From the NCBI GenBank assembly GCA_016401345.1, contig JAEACG010000002.1:434001-498000 (forward strand): DNA of 64,000 bases, given 5' to 3'. The notes below the pieces were generated by a model. That model was not told where the DNA came from and ran no database searches. It saw only the letters and a program-made list of their open reading frames with translations. The DNA comes from Fictibacillus nanhaiensis (GTDB lineage: Bacteria; Bacillota; Bacilli; Bacillales; Fictibacillaceae). Made by a program: the position numbers and the translations under genes. This document shows positions 45,456 through 56,043 of this stretch, piece after piece (within the stretch, counting starts at the first letter, position 1; each line of letters begins with the position of its first letter).

Positions 45456-45472
45456 AAAAAGTTCTGCAAAAT

Positions 45473-45506
45473 AAAAAAACGACCTATTGGTGTAAGGCCG
45501 TTTTTC
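45473..45506 (-). terminator. Intrinsic terminator of rpsT
   Basis: On the minus strand, stem ACGGCCT / AGGTCGT (one G-T pair) followed by seven T. Confidence 0.8.
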
Positions 45507-45523
45507 GGGTTTCATCCTTCAAT

Positions 45524-45790
45524 TTATGCGTTAACACCGTTTAAAGCCTTAGCAAGACGAGACTTTTGGCGAGAAGCTGCATTTTTGTGGATAAGTCCTT
45601 TGTTTGCTGCTTTGTCAATCTTCTTAGAAGCAGTAACAAAAGCTGCTTGAGCACCTTCTGCATTGTTTGAAGCTGCAAGTGCTTCAAAGTTTTTGATAGC
45701 AGTACGCATGCCAGACTTTAGTGAAGCGTTGTGTGCACGACGCTTTTCGTTAGTTTTTACACGTTTAATCGCTGATTTAATATTAGCCAA
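45524..45790 (-). CDS. rpsT: Ribosomal protein S20
   Basis: A 30S subunit protein of 88 aa, all-helical and Lys/Arg/Ala-rich. It begins [20 protein letters not shown] and ends [12 protein letters not shown]. The start is TTG 45790, 5-6 bp after GGGAGGTGA; the longer frame upstream is not homologous. A good promoter lies 70-100 bp upstream on the minus strand. It is divergent from gpr, as in B. subtilis. Confidence 0.96.
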   Translation of the reverse strand: MANIKSAIKRVKTNEKRRAHNASLKSGMRTAIKNFEALAASNNAEGAQAAFVTASKKIDKAANKGLIHKNAASRQKSRLAKALNGVNA

Positions 45791-45860
45791 TCCATTCACC
45801 TCCCTAAATGAACCATGAGCAACAAAATTACTTTCCGTTGCAAAAAATAGGACACAAAGT

Positions 45861-45889
45861 ATTCTATCAAAATCGCCCTCTAAATGCAA
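45861..45889 (-). promoter_or_regulatory. Sigma-A promoter of rpsT
   Basis: On the minus strand TTGCAT (45889-45884) and TAGAAT (45866-45861) are separated by 17 bp. Confidence 0.75.
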
Positions 45890-45946
45890 TACAAGAATGA
45901 AAAGGAAGAGTTGCGGCAAAAATAATACAAAGGAAGGTGGTAGATT

Positions 45947-47056
45947 ATGGGTAAGGATTTAGACTTGTCAGCCTATTCAGTGCGAACGGATTTGGCTATT
46001 GAAGCGCACGATATGCTTTTAAAAGAAGATGAAGTTGTTAATAAAAGCACGCTAGAGGGTGTCATTATACATGAAAAAGATAGAGATGGTATCAAGATCG
46101 TTAGAGTAGAGATCGACGAAAAGGGAGCAGAGACTACAGGGAAAAAGGCAGGCGTGTATGTCACTTTTGAAGTTCAAGGAATTCGTGAAAAAGATTCAAA
46201 ACTTCAAGAACGCGTACAAGAAGTATTCGCGCATGATTTTAATTCATTCTTAAAAGAACAAGGCATCAAACAGGATGACACTTGTCTCGTTGTGGGGTTA
46301 GGGAATTGGAATGTAACGCCAGATTCTTTGGGACCTTTAGTTGTTGAAAATTTGACGATCACAAAGCACCTGTTCGAGTTAGCTCCCGAAAACGTTGAAG
46401 AGGGCTTTCGACCGGTCTGTGCGATTTCGCCTGGAGTAATGGGCATTACAGGTATAGAAACAAGTGATATCATCGATGGTATCGTAAAAAAGGCAAATCC
46501 GGACTTTGTCATTGCAATCGATGCGCTAGCTTCTCGTTCGATTGAAAGAGTGAATGCTACGATTCAGGTTTCAAATACAGGTATCCATCCGGGATCGGGT
46601 GTTGGAAACAAGCGTAAAGAGCTTAGCAAAGAAACGTTAGGTATACCGGTTATCTCTATAGGCATTCCCACAGTTGTTGATGCGGCAACGATCACAAGTG
46701 ATACGATCGATTTTATCCTCAAGCACTTTGGGCGTGAGATGAATGAGAAGGATAAACCTTCTAAATCCCTCTTGCCAGCGGGTATGACGTTTGGGGAAAA
46801 GAAAGTACTTACTGACGATGATTTGCCAGAGGAAGATCATCGTAAATCGTTCTTAGGAATTGTTGGTGTCTTAGAAGAAGATGAAAAGCTTCGATTGATT
46901 CGTGAAGTGCTCGCGCCGATCGGACATAACTTGATGGTCACACCTAAAGAAGTTGATGTGTTTATTGAGGACATGGCTAATGTTTTGGCGAATGGTTTAA
47001 ATACAGCTCTTCATGGTGGAATCGATCAAGGAAATACTTCTTCTTATACACATTAA
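45947..47056 (+). CDS. gpr: Spore protease GPR
   Basis: The aspartic-type endoprotease that degrades small acid-soluble proteins at germination (369 aa). It is made as a zymogen. The N-terminal segment [17 protein letters not shown] contains the propeptide and processing region. [33 protein letters not shown] and [12 protein letters not shown] are family landmarks. AAGGAAGGTGG precedes the ATG. Forespore expression is expected. Its substrate SASP is encoded at 16.6 kb. Confidence 0.96.
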   Translation: MGKDLDLSAYSVRTDLAIEAHDMLLKEDEVVNKSTLEGVIIHEKDRDGIKIVRVEIDEKGAETTGKKAGVYVTFEVQGIREKDSKLQERVQEVFAHDFNSFLKEQGIKQDDTCLVVGLGNWNVTPDSLGPLVVENLTITKHLFELAPENVEEGFRPVCAISPGVMGITGIETSDIIDGIVKKANPDFVIAIDALASRSIERVNATIQVSNTGIHPGSGVGNKRKELSKETLGIPVISIGIPTVVDAATITSDTIDFILKHFGREMNEKDKPSKSLLPAGMTFGEKKVLTDDDLPEEDHRKSFLGIVGVLEEDEKLRLIREVLAPIGHNLMVTPKEVDVFIEDMANVLANGLNTALHGGIDQGNTSSYTH

Positions 47057-47124
47057 GTTTTAGGCATGTTTGGACAAGCTTGTGCATAAATTGAAATCGT
47101 ATATCCCCACATGGAGGAATGATC

Positions 47125-47478
47125 ATGACAAAATTTATGTTAAAGTGTTTCGGACTGGTAACTATTCTTTTATTTGGGGTTTTATTTGGTATTCAAAAAG
47201 CACACTTTGAAATGGATGAGCTAAAAGGCTCTTCACAAGAAAGTGTTGAATCAAGTTCAAATCCTTCAATCAAACAAGAAGAAACGAAACAAAACCCTGC
47301 TTCAGCAACAAGTCATGATATAAAAGCGAAACAAGAATCGTTAAGTAAAATAGATTCGTTCAATGTGTTTTCAGCACTTGGACAAAGACTTACATCGTGG
47401 ATTTCATCAGCTTTTGGTGTCATGATCTCTATATTTGGTGTTATCATTAGTGAGATGCTAGCTGTATTTTCACCCTAG
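47125..47478 (+). CDS. yqxA: YqxA family protein (DUF3679)
   Basis: A 117-aa protein. An N-terminal membrane helix with LLFGVLFGIQKAH is typical of YqxA. A polar Ser/Gln/Lys linker follows, then an amphipathic or membrane C-terminal segment (SFNVFSALGQRLTSWISSAFGVMISIFGVII). Function unknown. In B. subtilis the order is gpr-spoIIP-yqxA-lepA; here yqxA follows gpr directly. ATG 47125 sits 7 bp after GGAGG; ATG 47119 is too close. Confidence 0.78.
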   Translation: MTKFMLKCFGLVTILLFGVLFGIQKAHFEMDELKGSSQESVESSSNPSIKQEETKQNPASATSHDIKAKQESLSKIDSFNVFSALGQRLTSWISSAFGVMISIFGVIISEMLAVFSP

Positions 47479-47515
47479 AACCATAAAGGATTCTATCCTT
47501 TATCGGTTCTTTTTG
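47477..47515 (+). terminator. Intrinsic terminator after yqxA
   Basis: Long stem AGAACCATAAAGGAT / ATCCTTTATCGGTTCT (one bulge) followed by five T. Confidence 0.92.
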
Positions 47516-47636
47516 TTTAAATGACTTTCACCATTCACCATAGAATTTAAAAATGATCAAAATGAACAGAATAAAATTTTGTAAAAAGTTACTATGAACG
47601 TAAAACGCGCCTTCACCCTATTTTTTTAGGTTGTGA

Positions 47637-47665
47637 TTGAAACAGATACTTTGTATTGCTATAAT
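47637..47665 (+). promoter_or_regulatory. Sigma-A promoter of lepA
   Basis: TTGAAA and a perfect TATAAT separated by 17 bp, about 44 bp before the lepA ATG. Confidence 0.85.
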
Positions 47666-47708
47666 CAAAGCTAGTGACTTTTCCTAAAATTGTAGGAGTG
47701 AACGTATA

Positions 47709-49547
47709 ATGAATAGAGAAGAAAAATTAAAAAGACAAGCTAAGATCAGGAATTTCTCCATAATTGCACATATTGACCATGGGAAATCCACTTTAGCGGA
47801 CAGAATTTTGGAAGAAACGAGTGCACTAACACAGCGTGAGATGAAAGAGCAGCTGTTAGACTCGATGGATCTTGAACGTGAACGTGGAATAACGATTAAA
47901 TTGAATGCCGTTCAGCTTCAATATAAAGCTAAAGATGGCGAGATTTATACGTTCCACTTAATTGATACCCCAGGACATGTAGATTTTACATACGAAGTGT
48001 CTAGAAGCTTAGCAGCCTGCGAAGGAGCATTGCTTATCGTGGATGCTGCTCAAGGGATTGAAGCACAGACGCTCGCAAACGTGTATCTCGCACTTGAGAA
48101 CGATCTAGAGATATTACCGGTTATCAACAAGATCGATCTGCCAAGTGCAGAGCCTGAACGTGTGCGTCAGGAGATTGAGGATGTTATCGGACTGGATGCG
48201 TCAGAGGCAGTACTTGCTTCAGCTAAAGCGGGTATCGGTATTCAAGATATTCTTGAACAGATCGTAGCAAAAGTACCGGCGCCACCTGGTGATCCGGAAG
48301 GGCCGTTAAAAGCACTTATCTTTGACTCTCTTTATGATCCATATAGAGGTGTTGTTACGTATATTCGAGTAGCTGAAGGTACAGTGAAAGTCGGCGATAA
48401 GATTAAGATGATGGCGACAGGTAAAGAGTTTGAAGTACTTGAGCTTGGGGTGTTTACACCAAAAGCGGTTCAAAAAGACTTTTTAACGGTTGGTGATGTA
48501 GGATTCTTAACCGCTTCGATCAAAAATGTTGGAGATACACAAGTCGGGGATACGATAACGAGTGCAGTAAAAGGCGCCTCTGAACCTCTGCCTGGTTATA
48601 GAAAGATGAACCCGATGGTTTACTGCGGATTATATCCAGTAGACACAGCGAAATATAACGATCTTCGTGAAGCGTTAGAACGTTTAGTGTTAAATGATTC
48701 TGCTCTTCAATATGAGCCAGAAACATCTCAAGCACTTGGTTTTGGTTTCCGTTGCGGATTCTTAGGACTGCTTCACATGGAGATCATCCAAGAGCGTATC
48801 GAGCGTGAGTTCAACATCGACTTGATCGCGACAGCTCCGAGTGTTATCTACAATGTTACGATGACGGATGGAGAGAAGATCATTGTTGATAACCCGGCGA
48901 ACATGCCAGAAGCACAGAAGATTTCTGTAGTTGAAGAACCTTATGTTAAAGCATCTATCATGACGCCGAACGATTATGTTGGTACGATTATGGAGATCTG
49001 TCAAAAGAAACGCGGTATCTTCATGACGATGGATTATTTAGAAAACAACCGTGTAAATGTTTTATATGAGATTCCTCTTTCAGAGATCGTGTATGATTTC
49101 TTTGATCAGTTGAAATCGAGTACGAAGGGATATGCATCTCTTGACTATGAATTGATTGGTTATAAACCATCTAAGCTGGTTAAAATGGAAATATTACTGA
49201 ACAACGAGAAGATCGATGCACTGTCTGTAATCGTTCATAAAGATTTTGCATATGAGCGTGGAAAGGTAGTCGTTGAAAAGCTGAAAGAGCTTATTCCGCG
49301 TCAGCAGTTCGAAGTGCCGATCCAAGCGGCAATCGGACAGAAGATTGTGGCTCGTTCAAACATTAAAGCATTACGTAAGAACGTTTTGGCTAAATGTTAC
49401 GGTGGAGATATCTCTCGTAAGCGTAAGCTTTTAGATAAGCAAAAAGAAGGCAAGAAGCGTATGAAGACCATCGGTCGAGTAGACGTTCCGCAAGAAGCGT
49501 TCATGGCGGTTCTTCGTATGGATGATACAAATAATAACAACAAATAA
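47709..49547 (+). CDS. lepA: Elongation factor 4 (LepA)
   Basis: A ribosome-bound GTPase (612 aa) related to EF-G that acts on stalled or misassembled ribosomes. G1 is [14 protein letters not shown]2 RERGITIK, G3 DTPGHVDF and G4 NKIDLP. The unique C-terminal domain includes [31 protein letters not shown] and ends in a Lys/Arg-rich tail ([16 protein letters not shown]). GTAGGAG precedes the ATG. Confidence 0.97.
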   Translation: MNREEKLKRQAKIRNFSIIAHIDHGKSTLADRILEETSALTQREMKEQLLDSMDLERERGITIKLNAVQLQYKAKDGEIYTFHLIDTPGHVDFTYEVSRSLAACEGALLIVDAAQGIEAQTLANVYLALENDLEILPVINKIDLPSAEPERVRQEIEDVIGLDASEAVLASAKAGIGIQDILEQIVAKVPAPPGDPEGPLKALIFDSLYDPYRGVVTYIRVAEGTVKVGDKIKMMATGKEFEVLELGVFTPKAVQKDFLTVGDVGFLTASIKNVGDTQVGDTITSAVKGASEPLPGYRKMNPMVYCGLYPVDTAKYNDLREALERLVLNDSALQYEPETSQALGFGFRCGFLGLLHMEIIQERIEREFNIDLIATAPSVIYNVTMTDGEKIIVDNPANMPEAQKISVVEEPYVKASIMTPNDYVGTIMEICQKKRGIFMTMDYLENNRVNVLYEIPLSEIVYDFFDQLKSSTKGYASLDYELIGYKPSKLVKMEILLNNEKIDALSVIVHKDFAYERGKVVVEKLKELIPRQQFEVPIQAAIGQKIVARSNIKALRKNVLAKCYGGDISRKRKLLDKQKEGKKRMKTIGRVDVPQEAFMAVLRMDDTNNNNK

Positions 49548-49557
49548 AAAGCAACTT

Positions 49558-49590
49558 AAGACCGCGAAGGCAATTCTAGCGGTCTTTCCT
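49558..49590 (+). terminator. Weak terminator after lepA
   Basis: Stem AAGACCGC / GCGGTCTT with a 13-nt loop and a short T-rich end. Confidence 0.6.
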
Positions 49591-49620
49591 AATTTATGAG
49601 ACAAAAAGGCGGTGAACATC

Positions 49621-50766
49621 TTGCTAAAAGCGGCGTATCTGCATATTCCATTCTGTGTACAAATTTGTCATTATTGCGATTTTAACAAGATATTTATTCA
49701 TCAGCAGCCAGTGGATGAATATCTACAATCTATGAAAAAAGAGATGATTCATACAACGACGAGATTCAAGGATTATGAGATGGAAACCATCTTCGTAGGT
49801 GGTGGAACACCAACTTCTTTGAGCGAACAGCAGCTGCAGACGTTCTTGAGTGATGTGAATGAAGTGCTAGGTAACAGATCCCTAAAAGAATTCACTGTTG
49901 AAGCGAACCCAGAGCAGACAACAAAAGAAAAAATTGCAGTGTTAAAAGAGAATGGAGTTAACAGGCTAAGTGTTGGCGTTCAAGCTTTCCAGTCTTCTTT
50001 GTTAAAAAAATTAGGCAGAACACATAACAAAGAAGATATCTATTCTACGGTTAGAGAGGCAAAAAAAGCAGGTATTGAAAACATGTCGATCGACCTCATG
50101 TTTGGATTACCAGGCCAAACGATGGATATGTTTAAGGAATCGGTAGATGAAGCATTAGCCTTAGATGTTCCTCACATTTCTTCTTATTCGCTGCAAATCG
50201 AAAAGAAAACCGTTTTTTATAACTTGGCTCAAAAAGGAAAGTTGACTCTTCCGGAGCAAGAGCTTGAAGCTGCCATGTATGAATATTTAATTGAGGCACT
50301 TGATAAAAAAGGTTTCAAACAATATGAGATCAGCAATTTTGCAATTCCAGGGTTTGAGAGCAAGCATAATCTCCAATACTGGAACAATAACGAATATTTT
50401 GGTATAGGTGCTGGGGCTCACAGTTATGTTGAAGGAACAAGAAGAAGAAATGCGGGTCCACTAAAACAATATATGAACTTGGTCGCGGAACATGGTTTTC
50501 CGTATATCGAAGAACATCAGGTTCCACTATCTGAAAAGATGGAAGAAGAAATGTTCATGGGCCTTCGGAAACAGGAAGGTGTTTCTGATACGACGTTTAT
50601 GAGTCGATATGGCAGATCCATGTTTGATATTTATAAAGAACCTATTCAAAGACTCATTCAAAAAGGCTGGCTAGAACAGCGAGAAGACACTCTCGTTTTA
50701 ACCAAGGATGGAAGACCATTAGGCAACGAAGTCTTCCAAGAATTTATTGGTGTAGTTTTAGATTGA
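49621..50766 (+). CDS. hemW: Radical SAM protein HemW (heme chaperone, formerly HemN-like)
   Basis: A 381-aa radical SAM protein. The cluster motif C-x3-C-x2-C is CVQICHYC at residues 12-19 after the start. FVGGGTPTSL, VEANPEQTT and the C-terminal HemN domain (YWNNNEYFGIGAGAHSYV) follow. Bacterial HemW is thought to insert heme rather than oxidise coproporphyrinogen III. TTG 49621 lies 5 bp after AAGGCGGTGA; the GTG three codons earlier is inside that site. Confidence 0.92.
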   Translation: MLKAAYLHIPFCVQICHYCDFNKIFIHQQPVDEYLQSMKKEMIHTTTRFKDYEMETIFVGGGTPTSLSEQQLQTFLSDVNEVLGNRSLKEFTVEANPEQTTKEKIAVLKENGVNRLSVGVQAFQSSLLKKLGRTHNKEDIYSTVREAKKAGIENMSIDLMFGLPGQTMDMFKESVDEALALDVPHISSYSLQIEKKTVFYNLAQKGKLTLPEQELEAAMYEYLIEALDKKGFKQYEISNFAIPGFESKHNLQYWNNNEYFGIGAGAHSYVEGTRRRNAGPLKQYMNLVAEHGFPYIEEHQVPLSEKMEEEMFMGLRKQEGVSDTTFMSRYGRSMFDIYKEPIQRLIQKGWLEQREDTLVLTKDGRPLGNEVFQEFIGVVLD

Positions 50767-50830
50767 CAACGGAGAGTACCTTTTGGTAACTTATATTATA
50801 GATTTAGCACTCGCTCTTTAAGAGTGCTAA
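50763..50830 (+). promoter_or_regulatory. CIRCE operator with promoter elements
   Basis: TTAGCACTC (50804-50812), nine bases, GAGTGCTAA (50822-50830): a perfect CIRCE bound by HrcA. A TTGACA at 50763 and TATATT at 50792 lie just upstream, but the 23-bp spacing is long, so the exact promoter is unclear. Confidence 0.95.
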
Positions 50831-50846
50831 CAAGTGGGGTGATGGT

Positions 50847-51872
50847 ATGTTAACGGAACGACAACTCTTTATTCTTCGTGTTTTAATAGATGACTATATT
50901 AAGCATGTTGAGCCTGTGGGTTCCCGTACGATCTCTAAACGAGAGGACATTACCTACAGTCCCGCAACGATTCGAAACGAACTTGCGGACTTGGAGGATC
51001 TTGGCTTTCTAGAGAAAACCCATACATCATCTGGTAGAATACCATCTGAAAAAGGATATCGATTTTACGTGGACCACCTGCTTCCTTCTCTTTCTATGAA
51101 AGAGAGTGAGATAGGTCATTCAGAATTTTTATTTACAGAAAAGGTCCAGGAGGCAGAGGCATTATTTGATCAATCAGCTAAGATTCTATCAGATCTGACA
51201 AACTATACATCTGTAGTGTTAGGACCTAACGCATTAGACATGAAGTTAAAGCACATGCAGATCATTCCGATCTCTTCTCAAGTCGCAGTGGCAATCTTTG
51301 TGACGAACACGGGACATGTTGAGAACAGACAGATTGTACTGCCTGATACGATCGAACCTTCAGAACTAGAAAAGCTCGTCAATATTCTAAACGAAAGGCT
51401 TGCAGGTGTTCGATTGATAGAATTGAACACACGGATACAAAAAGAACTTTCGGCGGTGTTTAAAAAACACCTTAAAGATTATCAAAACATGGGTGTATTC
51501 TTAGATCAGCTTCTTTTATGGAGCAAGAAGGAAAAGCTTTTTTATGGCGGGAAAACAAATATGCTTTCTCAGCCTGAATTTCGAGATTTAGATAAAGTTA
51601 GACCGCTTCTAGATTTTTTAGAAACGCGTGACTTAATGGAGAAGCTCGTGTCATCTACAGAAAAAGGGCTTACCATAAGGATCGGAACAGAAAATGAGCA
51701 TGAAGCGATGAAGAATTGTAGTGTTATCAATGCCTCTTACACGATGCATGGTAAACATATAGGTACGATCTCATTAATCGGTCCAACCCGAATGGAATAT
51801 CAAAAGGTCATCTCATTACTAGATTCATTATCAAAGGAAATGACCAACATATTAAACGATTTTTCAAATTAG
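50847..51872 (+). CDS. hrcA: Heat-inducible repressor HrcA
   Basis: Represses the hrcA-grpE-dnaK-dnaJ operon and groES-groEL through CIRCE, with activity that depends on GroEL (341 aa). The winged-helix DNA-binding domain (residues 1-90) contains VGSRTISKREDITYSPATIRNELADLEDLGFL. The GAF-like and dimerisation domains follow. GGGGTGATGGT precedes the ATG, 17 bp after CIRCE, so it is autoregulated. Confidence 0.97.
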   Translation: MLTERQLFILRVLIDDYIKHVEPVGSRTISKREDITYSPATIRNELADLEDLGFLEKTHTSSGRIPSEKGYRFYVDHLLPSLSMKESEIGHSEFLFTEKVQEAEALFDQSAKILSDLTNYTSVVLGPNALDMKLKHMQIIPISSQVAVAIFVTNTGHVENRQIVLPDTIEPSELEKLVNILNERLAGVRLIELNTRIQKELSAVFKKHLKDYQNMGVFLDQLLLWSKKEKLFYGGKTNMLSQPEFRDLDKVRPLLDFLETRDLMEKLVSSTEKGLTIRIGTENEHEAMKNCSVINASYTMHGKHIGTISLIGPTRMEYQKVISLLDSLSKEMTNILNDFSN

Positions 51873-51897
51873 TGGATTACTTTAGGGAGGTGAAAGC

Positions 51898-52470
51898 ATG
51901 AACAAAGAGGACATCACTCAAGATCAAACACAAACTGATGTGAATGAAGAAGTAACAGAAACAGAAGAAGTTGTTGTTGAAGAAGTGGAATCTACTACGG
52001 AAGAACCTCTAACTGAAGAACAACAACGTATTTCAGAGCTAGAAGCAAAGCTTGAGGAAGCCAGCCAAAAAAATCTTCGCCTTCAAGCGGATTATGATAA
52101 TTTCCGCCGCAGAACAAGAGAAGAACAGGCAGCGAGCCTTAAATATAAATCTCAAAGTCTTCTTGAACAGTTATTACCTGCACTCGATAACTTTGAGCGT
52201 GCTTTGAAGACTGAAGCTACAAACGATCAGACCAAAACCCTTATTCAAGGAATGGAAATGGTTTATCGTCAACTAGCGGATGCACTTAAACAAGAAGGTC
52301 TGACAGAAATTCCGTCAGTCGGTCAAACGTTTGACCCCAACCTGCATCAAGCAGTTATGCAAGTGGAAGATTCTGAAACAGAATCCAATACAGTTATTGA
52401 GGAACTGCAAAAAGGTTATATGTTAAAAGATCGAGTTATTCGACCTGCGATGGTAAAAGTAAACGCGTAG
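51898..52470 (+). CDS. grpE: Nucleotide exchange factor GrpE
   Basis: Releases ADP from DnaK (190 aa). An acidic disordered N-terminus ([15 protein letters not shown]) leads into the long dimerising coiled coil (about residues 45-95) with [12 protein letters not shown]. The C-terminal beta domain contains [16 protein letters not shown] and [26 protein letters not shown] precedes the ATG. 26 bp after hrcA. Confidence 0.97.
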   Translation: MNKEDITQDQTQTDVNEEVTETEEVVVEEVESTTEEPLTEEQQRISELEAKLEEASQKNLRLQADYDNFRRRTREEQAASLKYKSQSLLEQLLPALDNFERALKTEATNDQTKTLIQGMEMVYRQLADALKQEGLTEIPSVGQTFDPNLHQAVMQVEDSETESNTVIEELQKGYMLKDRVIRPAMVKVNA

Positions 52471-52504
52471 ATAAGACTACATATGAATGATGGAGGGAAA
52501 AAAC

Positions 52505-54334
52505 ATGAGTAAAATCATCGGTATTGACTTAGGTACAACAAACTCTTGTATAGCTGTTATGGAAGGTGGAGAAGCGGTAGTTATTCCAAACCCGGAAGGT
52601 AACCGTACAACACCATCTGTTGTAGCTTTCAAAGATGGAGATCGTTCAGTTGGAGAAGTAGCAAAACGACAAGCTGTAACGAACCCGAACACAATCATGT
52701 CGATCAAACGTTACATGGGAACTGATCATAAAGAAACAGTTGAAGGCAAAGATTATACGCCACAAGAGATCTCTGCGATCATCCTGCAAAAATTAAAATC
52801 TCATGCCGAAGATTATCTTGGAGAAAAAGTTGAAAAAGCGGTAATTACAGTTCCTGCATATTTCAATGATGCACAGCGTCAAGCTACTAAAGATGCTGGG
52901 CAGATTGCTGGACTTCAAGTTGAGCGTATTGTAAACGAGCCAACAGCAGCTGCATTAGCATATGGACTTGAAAAAGATGAAGACCAAACAATCTTAGTAT
53001 TTGACCTTGGTGGTGGTACGTTTGACGTTTCCATCCTTGAACTAGGAGATGGCTTCTTCGAAGTTAAAGCAACATCTGGTGATAACAAGCTTGGTGGAGA
53101 TGACTTTGACCAAGTGATCATCGACTATCTAGTAAGCGAATTTAAGAAAGAGAACGGTATCGATCTTTCTCAAGATAAAATGGCACTACAACGCTTAAAA
53201 GATGCTGCAGAGAAAGCGAAGAAAGACCTTTCTGGTGTAACATCTACACAAATCTCACTACCGTTCATCACAGCTGATGCTTCTGGACCTAAGCACTTAG
53301 AATTAAACTTATCACGTGCAAAATTCGAAGATCTATCTTCAGATTTAGTTGAACGTACGATGGGACCTACTCGTCAAGCGCTAAATGATGCTGGGATGTC
53401 ACCATCTGACCTTGATAAAGTTATTCTTGTTGGTGGATCAACTCGTATTCCAGCTGTACAAGAAGCAATTAAGAAGTTTACAGGTAAAGATCCGCATAAA
53501 GGCGTAAACCCTGACGAAGTTGTTGCACTTGGTGCTGCAATTCAAGGTGGAGTACTTGCAGGAGATGTGAAAGATGTTGTTCTTCTTGACGTAACACCAC
53601 TTTCATTAGGTATTGAAACGATGGGCGGCGTGTTTACAAGATTAATCGATCGTAACACGACGATTCCAACTTCAAAATCTCAAACGTTCTCAACGGCTGC
53701 TGATAACCAGACGTCAGTAGATATCCATGTTCTTCAAGGAGAGCGTGAAATGGCAGCACACAATAAGACGCTTGGAAGATTCCAGTTATCTGAGATTCCA
53801 CCAGCACCACGCGGAGTGCCTCAAATCGAAGTAAGCTTTGACATCGATGCGAACGGTATTGTAAACGTACGTGCTAAAGATCTAGGTACGAACAAAGAAC
53901 AATCCATTACGATTAAATCTTCTACAGGACTTTCTGATGAAGAAATCGATCGCATGGTAAAAGATGCTGAAGAAAATGCAGAGTCGGATAAGAAGAAACG
54001 TGAAGAGATCGACACTAGAAATGAAGCAGATCAACTTGTTTTCACAGTTGATAAAACGTTGAAAGACCTTGAAGGCAAAGTAGACGAAGCTGAAGTGAAG
54101 AAAGCTGAAGAAGCAAAAGAGAGCTTGAAAAAAGCTCTTGAAGGTGACGATATCGAAGCGATTAAGAAAGAAAAAGAAGCATTGAGCGAAATCGTTCAAC
54201 AACTTTCTGTAAAACTTTATGAGCAAGCAGCTCAACAAGCTCAAGCTCAGGGAGATGCAGAGGGACAATCAACGAAGAACGATGACAACATCGTTGACGC
54301 TGATTACGAAGAAGTAAACGACGATAAAAAGTAA
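52505..54334 (+). CDS. dnaK: Chaperone DnaK (Hsp70)
   Basis: An ATP-driven chaperone of 609 aa. The nucleotide domain starts [11 protein letters not shown] and contains [14 protein letters not shown] and [12 protein letters not shown]. The substrate domain contains [14 protein letters not shown], then [11 protein letters not shown] and the helical lid. The tail ends in the acidic [15 protein letters not shown] typical of Bacillus. ATG 52505 follows GGAGGG; codons before it to 52487 are non-coding. A strong terminator follows. Confidence 0.98.
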   Translation: MSKIIGIDLGTTNSCIAVMEGGEAVVIPNPEGNRTTPSVVAFKDGDRSVGEVAKRQAVTNPNTIMSIKRYMGTDHKETVEGKDYTPQEISAIILQKLKSHAEDYLGEKVEKAVITVPAYFNDAQRQATKDAGQIAGLQVERIVNEPTAAALAYGLEKDEDQTILVFDLGGGTFDVSILELGDGFFEVKATSGDNKLGGDDFDQVIIDYLVSEFKKENGIDLSQDKMALQRLKDAAEKAKKDLSGVTSTQISLPFITADASGPKHLELNLSRAKFEDLSSDLVERTMGPTRQALNDAGMSPSDLDKVILVGGSTRIPAVQEAIKKFTGKDPHKGVNPDEVVALGAAIQGGVLAGDVKDVVLLDVTPLSLGIETMGGVFTRLIDRNTTIPTSKSQTFSTAADNQTSVDIHVLQGEREMAAHNKTLGRFQLSEIPPAPRGVPQIEVSFDIDANGIVNVRAKDLGTNKEQSITIKSSTGLSDEEIDRMVKDAEENAESDKKKREEIDTRNEADQLVFTVDKTLKDLEGKVDEAEVKKAEEAKESLKKALEGDDIEAIKKEKEALSEIVQQLSVKLYEQAAQQAQAQGDAEGQSTKNDDNIVDADYEEVNDDKK

Positions 54335-54346
54335 CACTTAGCAGAT

Positions 54347-54385
54347 AAAAGTCAAAGTCAGGTCATCTTGACTTTGACTTTTTTT
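54347..54385 (+). terminator. Intrinsic terminator after dnaK
   Basis: Stem AAAGTCAAAGTCA / TGACTTTGACTTT with an 8-nt loop and T-run. It should attenuate transcription into dnaJ. Confidence 0.93.
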
Positions 54386-54446
54386 CTGAGTTGACATTTT
54401 TAGTTAATTTGACTTAAGACGTAACAAAACCTTTGCAGTTTTCGTC

Positions 54447-54475
54447 TTGAGTCAGGTGGTATTCAATGGTAAGAT
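54447..54475 (+). promoter_or_regulatory. Candidate separate promoter of dnaJ
   Basis: TTGAGT and TAAGAT are 17 bp apart, 33 bp before the dnaJ ATG and after the dnaK terminator. Confidence 0.45.
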
Positions 54476-54507
54476 AACTTTTATGTGAGAATTCGGGAGT
54501 GTCCTAT

Positions 54508-55620
54508 ATGAGTAAACGAGATTATTACGAAGTACTTGGATTAGATAAAAATGCCTCAAACGATGAGGTGAAAAAAGCATACCGTAAACTTGCCAGAAAG
54601 TATCACCCAGATGTAAATAAAGAGGCAGATGCGGAAAATAAATTTAAAGAAGTAAAAGATGCTTATGAAACACTGAGTGATCCTCAAAAGAAAGCTCATT
54701 ATGACCAATTTGGCCATACCGATCCAAACCAAGGATTCGGTGGGGGCGGAGCTGGTTTTGATGGCTTTGGCGATATTTTTGATATGTTCTTTGGTGGAGG
54801 AGGAGGACGAAGAAATCCAAACGGTCCTCGTCAAGGAAACGATCTTCAGTATGGTCTTAGACTCTCTTTTGAAGATGCGGTATTCGGTAAAGATACCGAA
54901 ATACAGATTCCTACAGAAGAATCTTGTGAAACGTGTCATGGATCGGGTGCAAAGCCAGGAACAAAGCCTGAGACGTGTTCACATTGTAACGGAAGCGGTC
55001 AGTTGAATGTTGAACAGAACACACCGTTTGGCCGTATTGTTAATCGCCGAGTATGTAACCACTGTAGTGGAACAGGAAAAATCATAAAAGACAAGTGTAA
55101 GACGTGTCATGGTAATGGTAAAGTGCGCAAAAACAAGAAGATTTCTGTTAAAGTGCCAGCTGGTGTCGATAACGGCCAGCAGATCCGTATGTCTGGACAC
55201 GGGGAAGCAGGGGTGAACGGCGGTCCTGCGGGTGATCTTTATGTGGTCTTCCAAGTAGCAGATCATGAGTTCTTTGAACGTGATGGAGACGATATCCTTT
55301 GTGAGATGCCGTTAACGTTCTCTCAAGCAGCGTTAGGTGATGAGATTGAAGTTCCGACACTCTATGGAAAAGTTAAGTTGAAGATTCCAGCAGGTACACA
55401 GACAGGAACTCATTTCCGCTTAAGAGGAAAAGGTGTTAAAAACGTGCATGGAAGAGGTCAAGGTGACCAACATATTCAAATTAAAGTCATCACACCAAAA
55501 AATCTAACAGAAAAACAAAAACAGCTTCTGCGCGACTTCTCAGAAATCAGCGGAAGCATGCCAGATGAACAACAAGATGGATTTTTCGACAAAGTAAAAC
55601 GCGCATTTAAAGGCGAGTAA
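54508..55620 (+). CDS. dnaJ: Chaperone DnaJ (Hsp40)
   Basis: A DnaK co-chaperone of 370 aa. The J domain has KYHPDVN (HPD motif near residue 32). A Gly/Phe-rich region (about 75-110) follows. Four C-x2-C-x-G-x-G zinc repeats ([36 protein letters not shown]) lie near 140-210, then the C-terminal binding domains. ATG 54508 follows GGGAGTG. No terminator was found right after it; the palindromic repeat element follows. Confidence 0.97.
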   Translation: MSKRDYYEVLGLDKNASNDEVKKAYRKLARKYHPDVNKEADAENKFKEVKDAYETLSDPQKKAHYDQFGHTDPNQGFGGGGAGFDGFGDIFDMFFGGGGGRRNPNGPRQGNDLQYGLRLSFEDAVFGKDTEIQIPTEESCETCHGSGAKPGTKPETCSHCNGSGQLNVEQNTPFGRIVNRRVCNHCSGTGKIIKDKCKTCHGNGKVRKNKKISVKVPAGVDNGQQIRMSGHGEAGVNGGPAGDLYVVFQVADHEFFERDGDDILCEMPLTFSQAALGDEIEVPTLYGKVKLKIPAGTQTGTHFRLRGKGVKNVHGRGQGDQHIQIKVITPKNLTEKQKQLLRDFSEISGSMPDEQQDGFFDKVKRAFKGE

Positions 55621-55723
55621 AATTCACCTGCAATAAAATCAAATTTGCACCAACATGCATTAGATAAACTTTCTAGAACTCTTTCTAAAAGCTTTTTGTT
55701 TTGTATGTTATAACATCTTTGGC

Positions 55724-55978
55724 GGTTGATTGAAACGTAAGGTGCGAGACTCCTGCGGGACAGGCGGGCAGTCGGAAGAGTGGAAGTGGCTCGTTCAGCC
55801 CCGACAAGCAAAAGGTGAATGAGCAAGGAAGGCGTACTTTGCCTTCTGGATCATTTAACTTTTGACCTCGAGGGGCTAGCCACTGCAACTAGACAGGTGA
55901 GACCCTTAACGGCGCAAAGCGGCAAGGGGCTCACCGCCTGCCCCGCGGAAAGCGTGCAGCCTGGAGTGGAAATCAACC
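55724..55978. repeat. Bacillaceae-type dispersed palindromic repeat element
   Basis: The ends are inverted copies (GGTTGATT at 55724 and AATCAACC at 55971). Inside are GTAAGGTGCGAGACTCCTGCGGG, ACAGGTGAGACCC, GGGGCTCACCGC and CCCCGCGGAAAGCG, a set I recognise from intergenic repeats common in Bacillus relatives. The left and right cores are separated by about 125 bp of unlike sequence (about 55765-55890). It lies in the 423-bp dnaJ-prmA gap. No transposase gene. Confidence 0.75.
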
Positions 55979-56043
55979 ACCCTCATTGCCTTAGAAATAG
56001 CTTGAAATTTTTAAAAGCCAAACTAATAAACGGAGTTGATATG

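Noticed and set aside
45791-45919. N-terminal extension of rpsT
   Set aside because: The upstream codons cover the promoter and ribosome site. S20 homology starts at the TTG at 45790.
53882-54268. Long minus-strand frame inside dnaK
   Set aside because: It is antisense to the Lys/Glu-rich lid region, with Phe/Leu-rich shadow composition and no start signals.
55819-56043. N-terminal extension of prmA into the repeat element
   Set aside because: The frame stays open by chance in GC-rich repeat DNA. PrmA homology begins at MKWSEIS with a ribosome site just before it.
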